A stretch of 64,000 bases of DNA from Bremia lactucae (lineage: Eukaryota; Oomycota; Peronosporomycetes; Peronosporales; Peronosporaceae): positions 1,712,798 through 1,776,797 of the forward strand of contig NC_090618.1 of NCBI RefSeq assembly GCF_004359215.1. The letters run 5' to 3'. Below are positions 54,711 to 64,000 of this stretch, in pieces (within the stretch, counting starts at the first letter, position 1; each line of letters starts with the position of its first letter). A program made the translations under genes and the position numbers. Under the pieces are notes generated by a model. The model did not search any database. It saw only the letters and a list, made by a program, of their open reading frames with translations, and was not told the origin of the DNA.

Positions 54711-54769
54711 AAGCTCAATCGCTCCCTTGTCAGCGATGCATGCAAGCTGACAGGGGAGCGATTGAGCTT
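54711..54769. repeat. 23-bp hairpin
   Basis: Arms 54711-54733 and 54747-54769 are reverse complements with one mismatch; the loop is 13 nt. It could be a small RNA precursor, a transcription terminator or a remnant of an inverted-repeat element. Confidence 0.8.
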
Positions 54770-55057
54770 ATAATATATAACGACGGCCCAGGCAAGAATG
54801 CACAATATCGGGTCACGCTTCTAGCCAGTGCATGATGCCTCAATTTTGCTTAGGACTGCATGAGGCTTATCAATATCATTATTGGTGAGTGGTTCTTTGC
54901 CATGAGATAAGTGCAGTAGTGTCTTCATCTCCTTGTTATTTAGTGCATTAACGAAGGGTTATGGAATACATGCTGAATTGCTAGTACGGATAATGGAAAG
55001 TCGACTACACAGGTTAAAAGATCTGAGCCCGCACCTGTCCTGTAAACTTCTTTTGCC

Positions 55058-55152
55058 ATGCCTCTTGCTCCTCCAGCCGAAAATAAGTACCCGTCAATTG
55101 CCACAGCAAAAGAAGCTGTTGAGGCTCAAGCAGAAACCGAAAAGTACGATTC
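55058..55152 (+). pseudogene. Short coding remnant cut by LTR-1
   Basis: The frame MPLAPPAENKYPSIATAKEA then VEAQAETEKYDS runs directly into the LTR-1 start at 55153. Beyond the LTR, 55540-55740 has a coding-like frame (WDEGEVINEERAVRLQSPQH, MDETLAEIVASDNAAA after a frame change). These may be two sides of one disrupted gene. Family unknown. Confidence 0.3.
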
Positions 55153-55534
55153 TGTAACGGGGTAGAGAATATTTGGAGAATATTTTTTTACATGGTTATA
55201 ATCTAAAAGCATATCCATTGGTCGGTATAGACCATTATATCTACTTTTTCCGAGGTTCAGTCAGCGCTGGACGCGCGCACAGAGAGAGACAGATAAGATT
55301 TTATTATATGTTTTGTATCAGTTTGTAATTAAGTTAGTATATAATAGATACAAACAGAAGAACTTAATTATATATCAACAGCTTTCATTTAATTCTCTTT
55401 GAAGCAAGTGTTTAAAAGAGAGTCTTCCTCTGCACGTACTAGTTTACAAGAAGTGACGTGAGGACCCACTTGCACTGAAGCAGAGCGAAGTGGACTTATA
55501 CTGAAAAAGTACAAGTCAGTATGGCCCCTTTTTA
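55153..55534 (+). repeat. LTR-1, internally deleted (plus)
   Basis: It begins TGTAACGGGGT, then jumps to AGAGAATATTTGGAGAATATT, missing about 60 bp present in other copies, and continues to AAGTCAGTATGGCCCC. It has no adjacent gag, so it is a solo LTR. Confidence 0.7.
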
Positions 55535-55796
55535 ATGTCTGTATGATCCGCTCAAAAAGTTTGGGACGAGGGTGAAGTAATCAATGAAGAGCGTGCTGTT
55601 CGGCTGCAAAGCCCTCAACATTTCTACCAACTTTCCAAGAATCGAATTAACGCATTACCAAGGAGTACCAACAGGCACCACCACGCTTGCTAAGGCTGAT
55701 GGACGAGACTTTAGCAGAAATCGTGGCAAGTGACAATGCAGCAGCTGTTTTGTCTAGCTCCTTGTCATGTTCTCCGTAATTTTTCGACCCTGTGCT

Positions 55797-56907
55797 TCGC
55801 CGTCTCTGAATTTGACGACAGCATACTTCATAGCAAGTAACTCTTTGATATGAACTGGGTAGTTCTTTTCCGCAGCTTTAAGCTGTTTAGACTGGAACGC
55901 AATAACACGTTCATGCCCATCAACATATGTTTGTAACAGAGCAATGCCAATGGCAAAATCTGATGCGTCACAGACGACACTGAAAGGCCAATTTGGGTTT
56001 GGAAGTGCCAGAATCAGGGCATGGATAAGACTATCCTAAACTGCTCGAAAAGCATTATTTTTGGTGCTAGTCCAGCACCATTCTGTATCCTGTTAAGGAG
56101 ATTAGATAATGGCCGAGCCATATCAGCATAATTTTCGCTATATTTGTGTAAATAATTGGCGAGACCCAACCACTTACGCAAATCTCTTTGTTTTTTAGGA
56201 ACCGGACAATCTACTATGGCTTTTACCTTAGCGGGATCCGCTCTAAGGCCTCGCTTTCCAATGAAGCATCCTAAAAAAGGAATTTTGTCTGCGCCAAAAA
56301 TGCATTTAGATGCATTGGCATACAATTTGTTTGTGCGCATGCACTCGAGCACTGCTCACAAATGGTCTAAATGGTTTTCCATATCCGACTTACCCTGCTC
56401 CGCACGACTATGGACAAAGATTTCATCGAAATAAGTCTGTGCATAAACTCGATGAGGGCAAAACAGTTGCGTCACTATACGATTAAATGTTGCCGGGGCG
56501 TTGGAAAGCCCTTGTGGCATAACCAGCCACTCCCATAACATGCCGCTTGGGGTGCTAACCGCTGTAAGCGGGATATCACTAGCTCGCATGAGCAATTGAT
56601 AGTAACCATCGACTAACTCCAATGCACTGTACATTGTACATCCCACCATATTGTTTTGAAGAACGTCCTTTCTAGGAATGGGGGTTTGTGATGGTATAGT
56701 GGCAGCATTAAGCTTATTATAAGCATGTACAATGCGCCATTTACCATTTCGCTTTTTGACACAAAATGTCGGTGTCAAATGAGGAAACTTGCTCTCTCGT
56801 ACCATTCCAGCCTCGTGCTTAGCACGAATAAAATCGTCAATGACGTCACACTGCTCCCTTGGTAAAGGCCATTGTCTTGTGACACAATATTTGGTTCCCG
56901 GAATCAA
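55797..56907 (-). pseudogene. D2 RT and partial RNase H
   Basis: From 56907 one frame reads GTKYCVTRQWPLPREQCDVI, KWRIVHAYNKLNAATIPSQT and PSGMLWEWLVMPQGLSNAPA, then TYFDEIFVHSR. The catalytic motif is YFDE, not YFDD. An in-frame TGA at 56356-56358 replaces the CGA of D1; the same frame then continues (LECMRTNKLYANASKCIFGA, DLRKWLGLANYLHKYSENYA) until a frameshift near 56090. RNase H begins (about 55960) and stops at KYAVVKFRD, where the element ends. Confidence 0.75.
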
Positions 56908-56999
56908 GTCAATCTCATGACGAACACCTTTTACCTCCGGATTGAGGTGTTAGTTTATTACATACCACATCTTGGAATTCCTTAATCAAGGAATAAAAG

Positions 57000-58140
57000 A
57001 GATCCGTAGGATCTTTAAGGATCGATGACCCATTTCGCGCACTAAGTGCAGCTTTTGTGTCATCCAAGACAGCTTCGTCGAGAAGTGACTATGAGTTTAA
57101 CTCAACCATAGGTCGAATGACCACCATTTCAGATAAGTCACCTGCTTTTAAGGCTCGACCGCACTCATCAATAGACATTCGTCTAGCTCTAAAAGAGCAT
57201 GTAACGAAGGGATTGCCGCAAGGCTAACTTTCCCCTCAATGTTACCGGTTACGCCATTTACAAGCGTATGTACTTGCTAGCTCGTATCACTTTGTGAGGG
57301 TATACACGCTTCGTGTCCACTCTGTCTTGGAGTAGAAACAATACGCCTCTTAGAGGCCGGGACATCCACGTCCCCGGGTTTTCCAGCCTATATTGGTTAT
57401 ATACAAGACATGGTGTCTAATTTGGCATCCGACAAGGAGTCAGGTAACTCAACTTCCTTATCCAGCGAACATTTACGTGTCGCTTCACGTGTCTTAGGAG
57501 GGTTTGACCCAAAATGCCCTGGCGAACTGCCAATAGTGTCACTATTGACACTCAGTATGGTACCACCTCGGCCGACCACACTCGGTGGACTTAGACGTGC
57601 CACTTCACGTATCTCAGAGGTTATTGCACCCTTGATGATTCGGCCTTAGGCCAACAATGCTTTCAGCATTTAGTGAATCGTTATTATAACGAGTGTCACT
57701 CGACGGAGTACGTGCCGTTCCACTTATTTCTGCTGAGTCGGGATCAGATTTTTTTTTAACATCAGAGTTTATTAACTCAGACATGTTAATGTCTAAAACA
57801 CTGACAGACTCATTCAATGATCCGCGCCAATAGCGCTTTTATTGCCTGAGCAAAGGTGGGTTCATGACACTCCAAAACTTTGCTAGGAATATTGCGCGTG
57901 GCGCCTAAGGTCTTAGACCTCCAATCGATCCATGGCTCATGGCGTTCAAGCCAGGCCATACCAGGAATGAGATCATATCTCGAATCCAAAATAAGGACGA
58001 GACAGCGTTTCATTCTGTCAAAGTCCAGAAATTTCATACCTAAGTTCAATGGAACTTTGGAAACAGTGACACGAGTCCCAGTCGCTTCGCGAACAGTAAT
58101 TGGATCACTTTCATGCGCTTAAGCGCTTTTGACTTCCTTT
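57000..58140 (-). pseudogene. D2 protease and linker
   Basis: 58049-57810 encodes MNLGMKFLDFDRMKRCLVLI, DSRYDLIPGMAWLERHEPWI and DWRSKTLG: the second half of a retropepsin with IPGMAWL in place of ILGLPWL. 57817-57614 and 57603-57397 are linker frames (SPPSVVGRGGTILSVNSDTI). Stops interrupt the remainder to 57000. Confidence 0.6.
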
Positions 58141-58305
58141 AAGGGAAAGGCGTTGAGCATAATTGCAAGACGCTCCTGAGTCAATTAAAATTGACCACAG
58201 CTTATCAAAGCCCTTTACAGTCGCTTGAGCGACTAGCAAGCCAGGCTTATACTCTTGCCCCGTGCCATTGAGCACCGAGCTAATCGAGACTAGGTTCTGT
58301 TTATT

Positions 58306-59460
58306 CTAACCTCCTTGAGGATCAACAGAGCTTAGGTCTTCCCCAGTTGGGCGCCCCGCACCTACTGGGTATCGACGTTTTCCCGCACCGTACCAGATCT
58401 CTGGTATAGGTTCGGAGTTAAGGCTCCTTCGAGCTTTACGCGAATTTTGAAGAGGGCAGGCAGGTCGTAAATGTTTCGTGCCTCCGCACATATAACATCT
58501 ACGGATGGTCTTATGCTGCTTCACATCTTAAAGAGCCTCTTCTCCTTCCTCAACGAGGCTCAAATCCATAGGTTCCGCTCTATAAGACGGAACCCATGTG
58601 CTTGAAGTGCTTGTTCGGTAAACAGGCGTTCTAACGTGAGCAGACTTAAAGTCAAACTCGGCGCGTAGCGCTATGGCAACTGCCTCTTCGAACGTAGCCG
58701 GATGAGATCGGAACAATTCCGTCCGGGCAACGCCCTCATTGAGACCTCCCATAAAGATGGTCACTACAATTGCTTCTTGCACCGGGTCTTGTTGTTATAT
58801 CAGCAAGTTTTTCTGACTCCTCTTTTTATTAACAGCGTCTTTTAGTTTCTGCCAACCTTGAATCTGTCTTGATGCATAGATGCAATGAGAGTTCTCAACT
58901 CCTGGACATAGTCCCCTATGGTTCGTTTACCCTGTCGAGTCGCTAGGAGCCGTGCTCGCATGCGAAAAGCCTGATCAGGGGTGCAAACATGCTCGTCATT
59001 TGCTATATCACTGAATCCCATGAGGGAAAAGCGTCGTTTATGGACGTGCTGCACGATAGTGCCCATTCCATGGCTCTACCTCCAAGTTTGGAAATGGCCA
59101 TAGCCACCTTTTGCCGTTCTGTTAAGAACAAGGCGGAATCAATGGACATTTCCGTCTGCTTAATCCAAAAAGGGAGATTTTCTCCCTCTTTTCCCTCATA
59201 TGTTTTCACATTTACAATTATAGGGCGAGCCCTCGGCTCTGAGTCAGGTACAGAGATGTACCGGGTTGGCATAGATGCCGCTAAATAGTTCTGTTCCTGA
59301 CCGATCAGGGAGGCTTCGTACCGCATGAAGGCTTTAAGCCTTCCATGCAGGACATCTGGTCATTGGGAAATAATAAATTTGACGTGCGTAAGCCCGAATA
59401 AGGTTTGAGCTTGTCATAAGAGGCGCGTTGCGCTTCTGACAATTCTGGAACCTCTTCCAT
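58306..59460 (-). pseudogene. D2 gag
   Basis: 59326-59003 ([40 protein letters not shown]), 59066-58842 (CTPDQAFRMRARLLATRQGK), 58782-58528 (FMGGLNEGVARTELFRSHPA) and 58524-58306 form the capsid and a complete zinc knuckle, CYMCGGTKHLRPAC. An 80-bp insertion with a 6-bp repeat (58786-58871) and two frameshifts break it. Confidence 0.7.
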
Positions 59461-59509
59461 TTTCGTGAGAAATTAGTCTTGTAATGACTCAGACGTAGAT
59501 TGACTACGA

Positions 59510-59518
59510 GTGCTACCA
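59510..59518 (-). promoter_or_regulatory. Primer-binding site of D2
   Basis: The minus strand reads TGGTAGCAC two bases after the LTR-4 end, as in D1. Confidence 0.6.
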
Positions 59519-59520
59519 GG

Positions 59521-59978
59521 TGTAGCGGAGCTACCTCGCTCCTATAGTCAAAGGAAGACTTTCAGACTCAGAGAGTCACTTAATTCTATTGAACGAATGG
59601 GCTTAACAATTCAGGGAGTCGTACAAGCTATCAAAGCGTAAGGAATCCTAGTTCAAGGGATTCAGAGGTTATTAGAACCAAGTGGCAACTAGTGCCCAAG
59701 AGGATATACCTTAGAAAGGCTTCTATCTCTTACAGATCAATGCGCAAGCCTTAGGAAGGCACTTAACGCTTTAAGATCAAAAGGGGAACTGAACTTTATT
59801 AATTATCTAAATCTAAAAACCTTATCCTAGCTAATCAAAATAATTGATTTTACATTTATTACCCATAATAAATGGGCTTGAAGTAACCAACTATTCAAAA
59901 ATTAGATAAAAGGGCATTTTACCCATAAAGTAAATGTACCACAACAACGGTTCTCCAACCCAAGTGTGCCCCATTACA
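59521..59978 (-). repeat. LTR-4, 458 bp (5' LTR of D2)
   Basis: The minus strand begins TGTAATGGGGCACACTTGGG and ends GTAGCTCCGCTACA. It is collinear with 38281-38765, with small deletions. Confidence 0.85.
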
Positions 59979-60819
59979 CAATTCTTCATTTAAATCATCG
60001 CCACAAGAATCATCATGATCGGCAATATCGCTTAAAACCCTTACACTGTTGCAATCATTATCAGTTCACTTGAATTGAATGCGCATCAGGTTGTGAAATG
60101 CCTCCTGCACTATCGCTCTCCTCCGTTTCCTCAAACGCATCTTCAAAAGTAGCCAGGAAGCTGTTTCGAAGATAATCATTTAATAATTTGTATCGTCGCC
60201 TTTTCACTGGACTTTCCACCATGATACTCCTTGTGTATAGGATTTGCCGTTGGCACTTGACTGCGTAGTCGCCCACGCCACAAGTCCAAGAGTCCATGAG
60301 GTCGGACGCCACAGATTCCATTGCATCATTGCTACTTGAGTTTCTTGACCCAGTATCAAATCCCGCGATAGGGAATTTTCCAGTGACGTCGTCATCGTCA
60401 TCACCGTCGAAGTCATAAATGTCACCTTTTTATATAAATTTGCGAAAGTTTTTGCAGCCAAGTGTTCACCGTTCGCTTATACCCGCTGTCATAGCGACTA
60501 ATTTGATTGTTTCATTCATCTTTACGTCGAACAAGAAACCGGTTATGTGCTTCTTCGGAAAGTATGTATGACAGCCGACAACATCGTAACGATAGCCGAT
60601 TAAAAATTCCATGCGACGGGTCACCGTAACCTTTATCAGCTTGGAATTTGGCAGTGGCAGAATGCCAATGAACCAAATCTCAATGGTAAAGCCAAATAAT
60701 CTTAGCATGGCGTGATTAACATTACGGGTGCTATTAAGCTGTGGTCGAAGTAAAACTGATGAAGAACGAGGATGAAATAGCGGACGATATGAGTATGTTA
60801 GCGCCGGGTCACACCACAT
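59979..60819 (-). pseudogene. Unrecognised gene disrupted by element D2
   Basis: The minus strand 60819-60466 reads RLFGFTIEIWFIGILPLPNS, KLIKVTVTRRMEFLIGYRYD and HTYFPKKHITGFLFDVKMNE. After about 50 bp with two stops (possibly an intron) the same frame continues as IYDFDGDDDDDVTGKFPIAG, 60321-60061 (SPVKRRRYKLLNDYLRNSFL, EDAFEETEESDSAGG). A further coding-like stretch (VRVLSDIADHDDSCGDDLNE) in another frame is cut at 59978 by the LTR-4 of D2. The family is not recognised. A second, inverted copy lies at 63060-63517. Confidence 0.5.
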
Positions 60820-61451
60820 GTCGACTCAAAGGTCACGGGTTCAAACTTCGCTAATCGAAAAGCAGCAAATACAGCAGACTTTCCGATACCCCTGGGACCC
60901 CGGGCATCGTTGAGCACAGATAAGCCCTAGGGCTAGAATTAAAAAAATCAGAATTAAAAAAACTGTCAAGAAAACTCAGATGAAAAATATGAGGTGTAGA
61001 ATATCTTAGACAAAACCAAGTAGGTATAGGTTGTGTGAACGATAAATATACGACCGATTTTCAACTGAGTGTGTGACCGTTTTGCTTTGCGTAGCCAACT
61101 GTAAGCAATTTGAGGAAAATGCGGATAAAAAAACGAGATGGTTGAGGCATTAATTGTTACTGCTGTGCTAAATTTTCTAATGGATTAGCTAAGTGCTTTG
61201 CTATCGGAGTTCATTCGTCAAATGAGGCACGAGTCACAAATCATCAACAAATTTGCTGCAGCTCTTGAGTTGTACATGCTATTGTCGTTTAAAGAGAGAT
61301 TGATTTCGCTCGATTGAATATTTTTTTGTCATACATAGCGGCTTGTTCGTAGGCTTATTTCGCTATAAAGATTGCATCCTATTAGGCACGCGGTAGCGTC
61401 ATTGCATAAAGTTTCTTTGAAGCAATTTACGAAACAATGCTTCCATTACTT
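60820..61451. other. Spacer
   Basis: About 630 bp, A/T-rich, with no supported gene or known repeat. A CCCTGGGACCCCGGGC G/C-rich string lies near 60890. Confidence 0.4.
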
Positions 61452-61832
61452 TCAAAGGAGATATGCCATGGGAAGCTTTTCGCTACATATTCGCGTAATG
61501 CCATGGGACGCTTCGTAGCTCTCGACGATGCCGTTAGCACGTGCGAGCACCACGTTGTTCTGGCAATCCGAGGCATCACGACCGTCGGAGGACCAGCAAA
61601 GCCGTTGGATACCTCGAGAACGTGCCTGTGGATGTTCACGATTGGACAGAATGCGCTGCTCCTTCGTTTCTAGCGCAATAGACTTGAGCAACCCCGTCTC
61701 GTCACCTACGAGGACAAGCATGGCATTGAGTTGGCTGGTAAACACCAGTTACGGATAATGATTGGCGGAAACGTAAAGACGAATGGGTTGATCGGATTGG
61801 ATATAATGCTCGAACGACAAACGTAATCTCAT
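61452..61832 (-). pseudogene. WD-repeat protein fragment, WDR74/NSA1-like
   Basis: From an ATG at 61832 the frame reads QSDQPIRLYVSANHYP, then a TAA stop (codon 28, 61751-61749), then continues LNAMLVLVGDETGLLKSIAL, RGIQRLCWSSDGRDASDCQN and NNVVLARANGIVESYEAS before ending at 61452. The arrangement of GDETGLLKS followed by the LCWSSDG and VLARANGIVESY segments resembles the first blades of the ribosome-biogenesis protein WDR74/NSA1. Full-length relatives are several hundred residues, so this is a truncated, nonsense-mutated copy. The family call is moderate. Confidence 0.45.
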
Positions 61833-62035
61833 TCAGTGTTTATTTTTTGTCGCGTCTTTTAGATAGACACCATTACTTGCAGCCTATCCATTTGAAAAAC
61901 CTCCGTCTTTTTCTTTTTCGTGCTTTTCCGAAATGGCGACTTTACCAAGTGACGACGTGCGAATACTCGCTGTAAAAGTGCATAATTCCTTTTCACGTTT
62001 AAGTCGCCATTGGGCACAATCGTCTGTTTCCTGTC

Positions 62036-62575
62036 ATGCGTTCATCCACGCTCCTTGCTACCACTGTCGTTTGCTTTGTTTTCGTCGCAATGAGCGCCAG
62101 GGTCTCGATTTCTGACGCCAAAGCAATTCGAAGCGATTCCGTCGCCATTTCGGGTGAACGCCGTCTTGCTGACAACGCGGAGAATACTGAAGAGCGAAAT
62201 TGGTTTATGGCTACGATTGGTAAGCTTCGAGGCAAGACCAAAGAACCTTTATCGCCGGAAGAGCCCAAGGCAGCGCTGACGAAGATTTTAAATGACAATC
62301 AGCATGGAAAAGTTGACGATTTCTTTAAAGATATAAGGAAAAATCCCCGTCTCATTGACGACGCATTGAAGAATAAGAAGGTGATTTCGGTATTGAACTC
62401 TTTTGAAAAGAAGGAGGCTCTGAACGAGAACGACATAAAGAAACTCCATAAAGTCATACTTAAAGAATTGACGGCAAATGATGGGAATGTGAGTCATCCG
62501 AAAAGGTATGCCACCCTCGCCATAGGCATTACACTATGCATTATGTTACTTCTCCTCGGCCTACTGACGATTTAA
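62036..62575 (+). CDS. RXLR-like secreted effector with C-terminal membrane segment
   Basis: 179 residues. The signal peptide is residues 1 to about 25 (LLATTVVCFVFVAMSA core). RRLA (42-45) stands in place of RXLR, followed by TEER (51-54) and NWFM. The body is charged and helical (FFKDIRKNPRLIDDALKNKK). Residues 159-179 (ATLAIGITLCIMLLLLGLLT) form a strong C-terminal transmembrane segment, so the protein may be tail-anchored in a host membrane. Paralogue: 52463-52870, which lacks this anchor. Single exon. The downstream DNA is shared with the 60-kb and 53-kb regions. Host target unknown. Confidence 0.8.
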   Translation: MRSSTLLATTVVCFVFVAMSARVSISDAKAIRSDSVAISGERRLADNAENTEERNWFMATIGKLRGKTKEPLSPEEPKAALTKILNDNQHGKVDDFFKDIRKNPRLIDDALKNKKVISVLNSFEKKEALNENDIKKLHKVILKELTANDGNVSHPKRYATLAIGITLCIMLLLLGLLTI

Positions 62576-63057
62576 GAAAACATTCATAATACATTTGTGT
62601 GTTTTTTTTCATTGTCGAACGCTTTCGTGATAGTGGTGCATGCAATTTGTCTTGCAACTGCTAACTTGTTAAGCGTTTCATCCTTTTTTGCGCAAGCCTC
62701 CTCGTCGCTTTGTCTTGTTAGAATCGACTCATCGAATATCCTTTTGGCCCTGAAGATGAGCAATCTCGTCGACAACAAGGTCAATATGGGCAGTTCAGGA
62801 TGGACCAAGTCGATGCCTCAAAGGAAGACTAAATCAGCTCGTTTCCATGCCCGTTAGTGGCAAGAAAAGTAGATGTCACGGCGGCGATCGTCGAACGAAC
62901 CTTCGTGAACTTAATCATTGCAATGACTTTGTGATAAATGAGAAGCTTCGTTAATTTAACGAGGCGAACTGCATTTTATTTTTATCAGACCGTAAATTTC
63001 GGTAAAATAATCATATGTGAGTATGAAGCTTTTACCATTCCGTACTTAATAGCACCC
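62576..63057. other. Spacer downstream of effector 3
   Basis: Contains short frames on both strands. The minus one (62808-62584, TRLLIFRAKRIFDESILTRQ then ACAKKDETLNKLAVARQ) looks coding-like, but has no start context and is not recognised. No gene is claimed. Confidence 0.35.
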
Positions 63058-63517
63058 GTAATGCCAGTCACGCCATGCTAAGATTATTTGGCTTTACCAT
63101 TGAGATTTTACGTCATGCTAAGATTATTTGGCTTTATCATTGAGATTTGGTTCATTGGCATTCTGCCACTGCCAAATTCCAAGCAGATAAAGGTTACGGT
63201 GACCTGTCGCATGGAATTTTTAATCGGTTATCGTTACACGATGTTGTCGGCTGTCACACATAATTTCCAACGAAGCACATAACCGGCTTCATGTTCGACA
63301 TAAAGATCAATGAAACAATCAGATAAAGTCGCTATGACAGCGGGTATAAGCGAAAGGTGAAGACTTGGCTGCAAACACTTTTGCAAATTTATATAAAAAC
63401 GTGACATTTATGACTTTGACGGTGATGGCGATGACGACGTCACTGAAAAATTCCCTATCGCTGGATTTGATACTGGGTCAAGAAACTGAAGTAGCAATGA
63501 TGCAATGGAATCGGTGG
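63058..63517 (+). pseudogene. Inverted second copy of the 60-kb unknown gene
   Basis: The plus strand repeats the minus-strand sequence of 60819-60310: IEIWFIGILPLPNSKQIKVT then MEFLIGYRY, the FANLYKN region and the GACGGTGATGGCGATGACGA tract. A 40-bp piece (CATGCTAAGATTATTTGGCT...) is duplicated at 63073 and 63113, and frameshifts are present. LTR-1 cuts it at 63518. Confidence 0.65.
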
Positions 63518-63691
63518 TGTAACGGGATGTATCGTAACATGAAATTAACACTTTGGTTGTTAATTAATATATTATCTAAAAGGTAGATAATATTTGGAGG
63601 ATGTTACTTTATATAATAATGTTCAGAACTCCTATCCATAAATAGTATATACCATTATATCTATTTATTACGCAGACTAATCAGCTGTAGA
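63518..63691 (+). repeat. LTR-1 fragment, 174 bp
   Basis: It begins TGTAACGGGATGTATCGTAA and runs to CAGCTGTAGA, where another LTR-1 start follows at once. Only the first 40% of the LTR is present. Confidence 0.75.
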
Positions 63692-64000
63692 TGTAACGGG
63701 GTGTATCGTTACATGAAATTAACACTTAAAGGTTGTTAATTAATATAATCTAAAAGGTAGATGATATTTGGAGGATATTACTTTATGTGGTGATATCCTG
63801 AATTCTTATCCATAAATAGGTATAGACCATTATGTCTATTTATTCCGCAGACTAATCAGCTGTAGAAGTAATCAAAGAGAGTTACAAGATAAGATAGATA
63901 AGAATTCATTTACATGTTTAGTATTAGTTTATAGTTAAGTCAGCATTTACAAAGATAGATTAAGAGACACTTAACTATATTAATACAGTTTTCATTTTAC
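63692..64000 (+). repeat. LTR-1, runs off right edge
   Basis: It begins TGTAACGGGGTGTATCG and continues collinear with 8029-8330. It shares the variant CAGACTAATCAGCTGTAGA with the fragment at 63518, so these two copies are close relatives. Confidence 0.75.

Larger units (their letters stand above)
55797..59978 (-). mobile_element. Element D2: LTR-4 Ty3/gypsy element, 5' two thirds
   Basis: Minus orientation: 5' LTR-4 (59521-59978), primer site, gag, protease, linker, RT and the first part of RNase H; it ends at about 55797. Integrase, chromodomain and 3' LTR are missing. It is better preserved than D1 in RT and in the zinc knuckle. Confidence 0.8.

Overview
The window reads as nuclear DNA of an oomycete, most likely a downy mildew or Phytophthora relative (Peronosporaceae). 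Three small secreted-protein genes carry RXLR-like plus EER effector leaders. The two conserved host genes are compact, and the one visible intron is about 61 bp. Most of the rest is degenerate Ty3/gypsy retrotransposon DNA. No rRNA, tRNA or CRISPR array was recognised. Genus and species cannot be fixed by eye.

Layout. 1-4.9 kb is a small gene island: an unrecognised gene running off the left edge, a divergent ATG13 gene with one intron, and a convergent cystathionine gamma-lyase gene. 5.2-33.5 kb is a nested, rearranged block of gypsy elements from at least three LTR families, called here LTR-1, LTR-2 and LTR-3. 33.8-34.2 kb holds an isolated effector gene with a basic C-terminus. 35.9-50.8 kb is a second retroelement block with an LTR-3 copy, a plus-strand chromodomain element of a fourth family (LTR-4, element D1) and a minus-strand LTR-1 element (A5). 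50.8-55.2 kb is mostly non-element sequence with a second effector gene. 55.2-60 kb holds an LTR-1 piece and a minus-strand LTR-4 element (D2). 60-63.5 kb holds a disrupted unknown gene, a broken WD-repeat-like gene, a third effector gene and an inverted second copy of the unknown gene. LTR-1 sequence closes the window.

Element names used below are local: A0, A1, A2, A4 and A5 are LTR-1/LTR-2 type copies; D1 and D2 are LTR-4 type. All appear dead: frames are broken by stops and frameshifts, and no copy has two matching LTRs. LTR-1, LTR-2 and LTR-4 are followed two bases later by the same primer-site core, TGGTAGC.

The signal I find most unusual is not a gene. Coding regions of several unrelated element families are packed with short perfect hairpins (stems 6-12 bp, very short loops), far beyond chance by a rough estimate, and I did not see this in ATG13 or the lyase gene. 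The same elements repeatedly show segments inverted in place and fold-back duplications, which suggests a shared template-switching or hairpin-driven process. The other point of interest is the effector neighbourhood at 52-63 kb: two paralogous RXLR-like genes, one with a C-terminal membrane anchor, lie among duplicated and inverted pieces of one downstream sequence.
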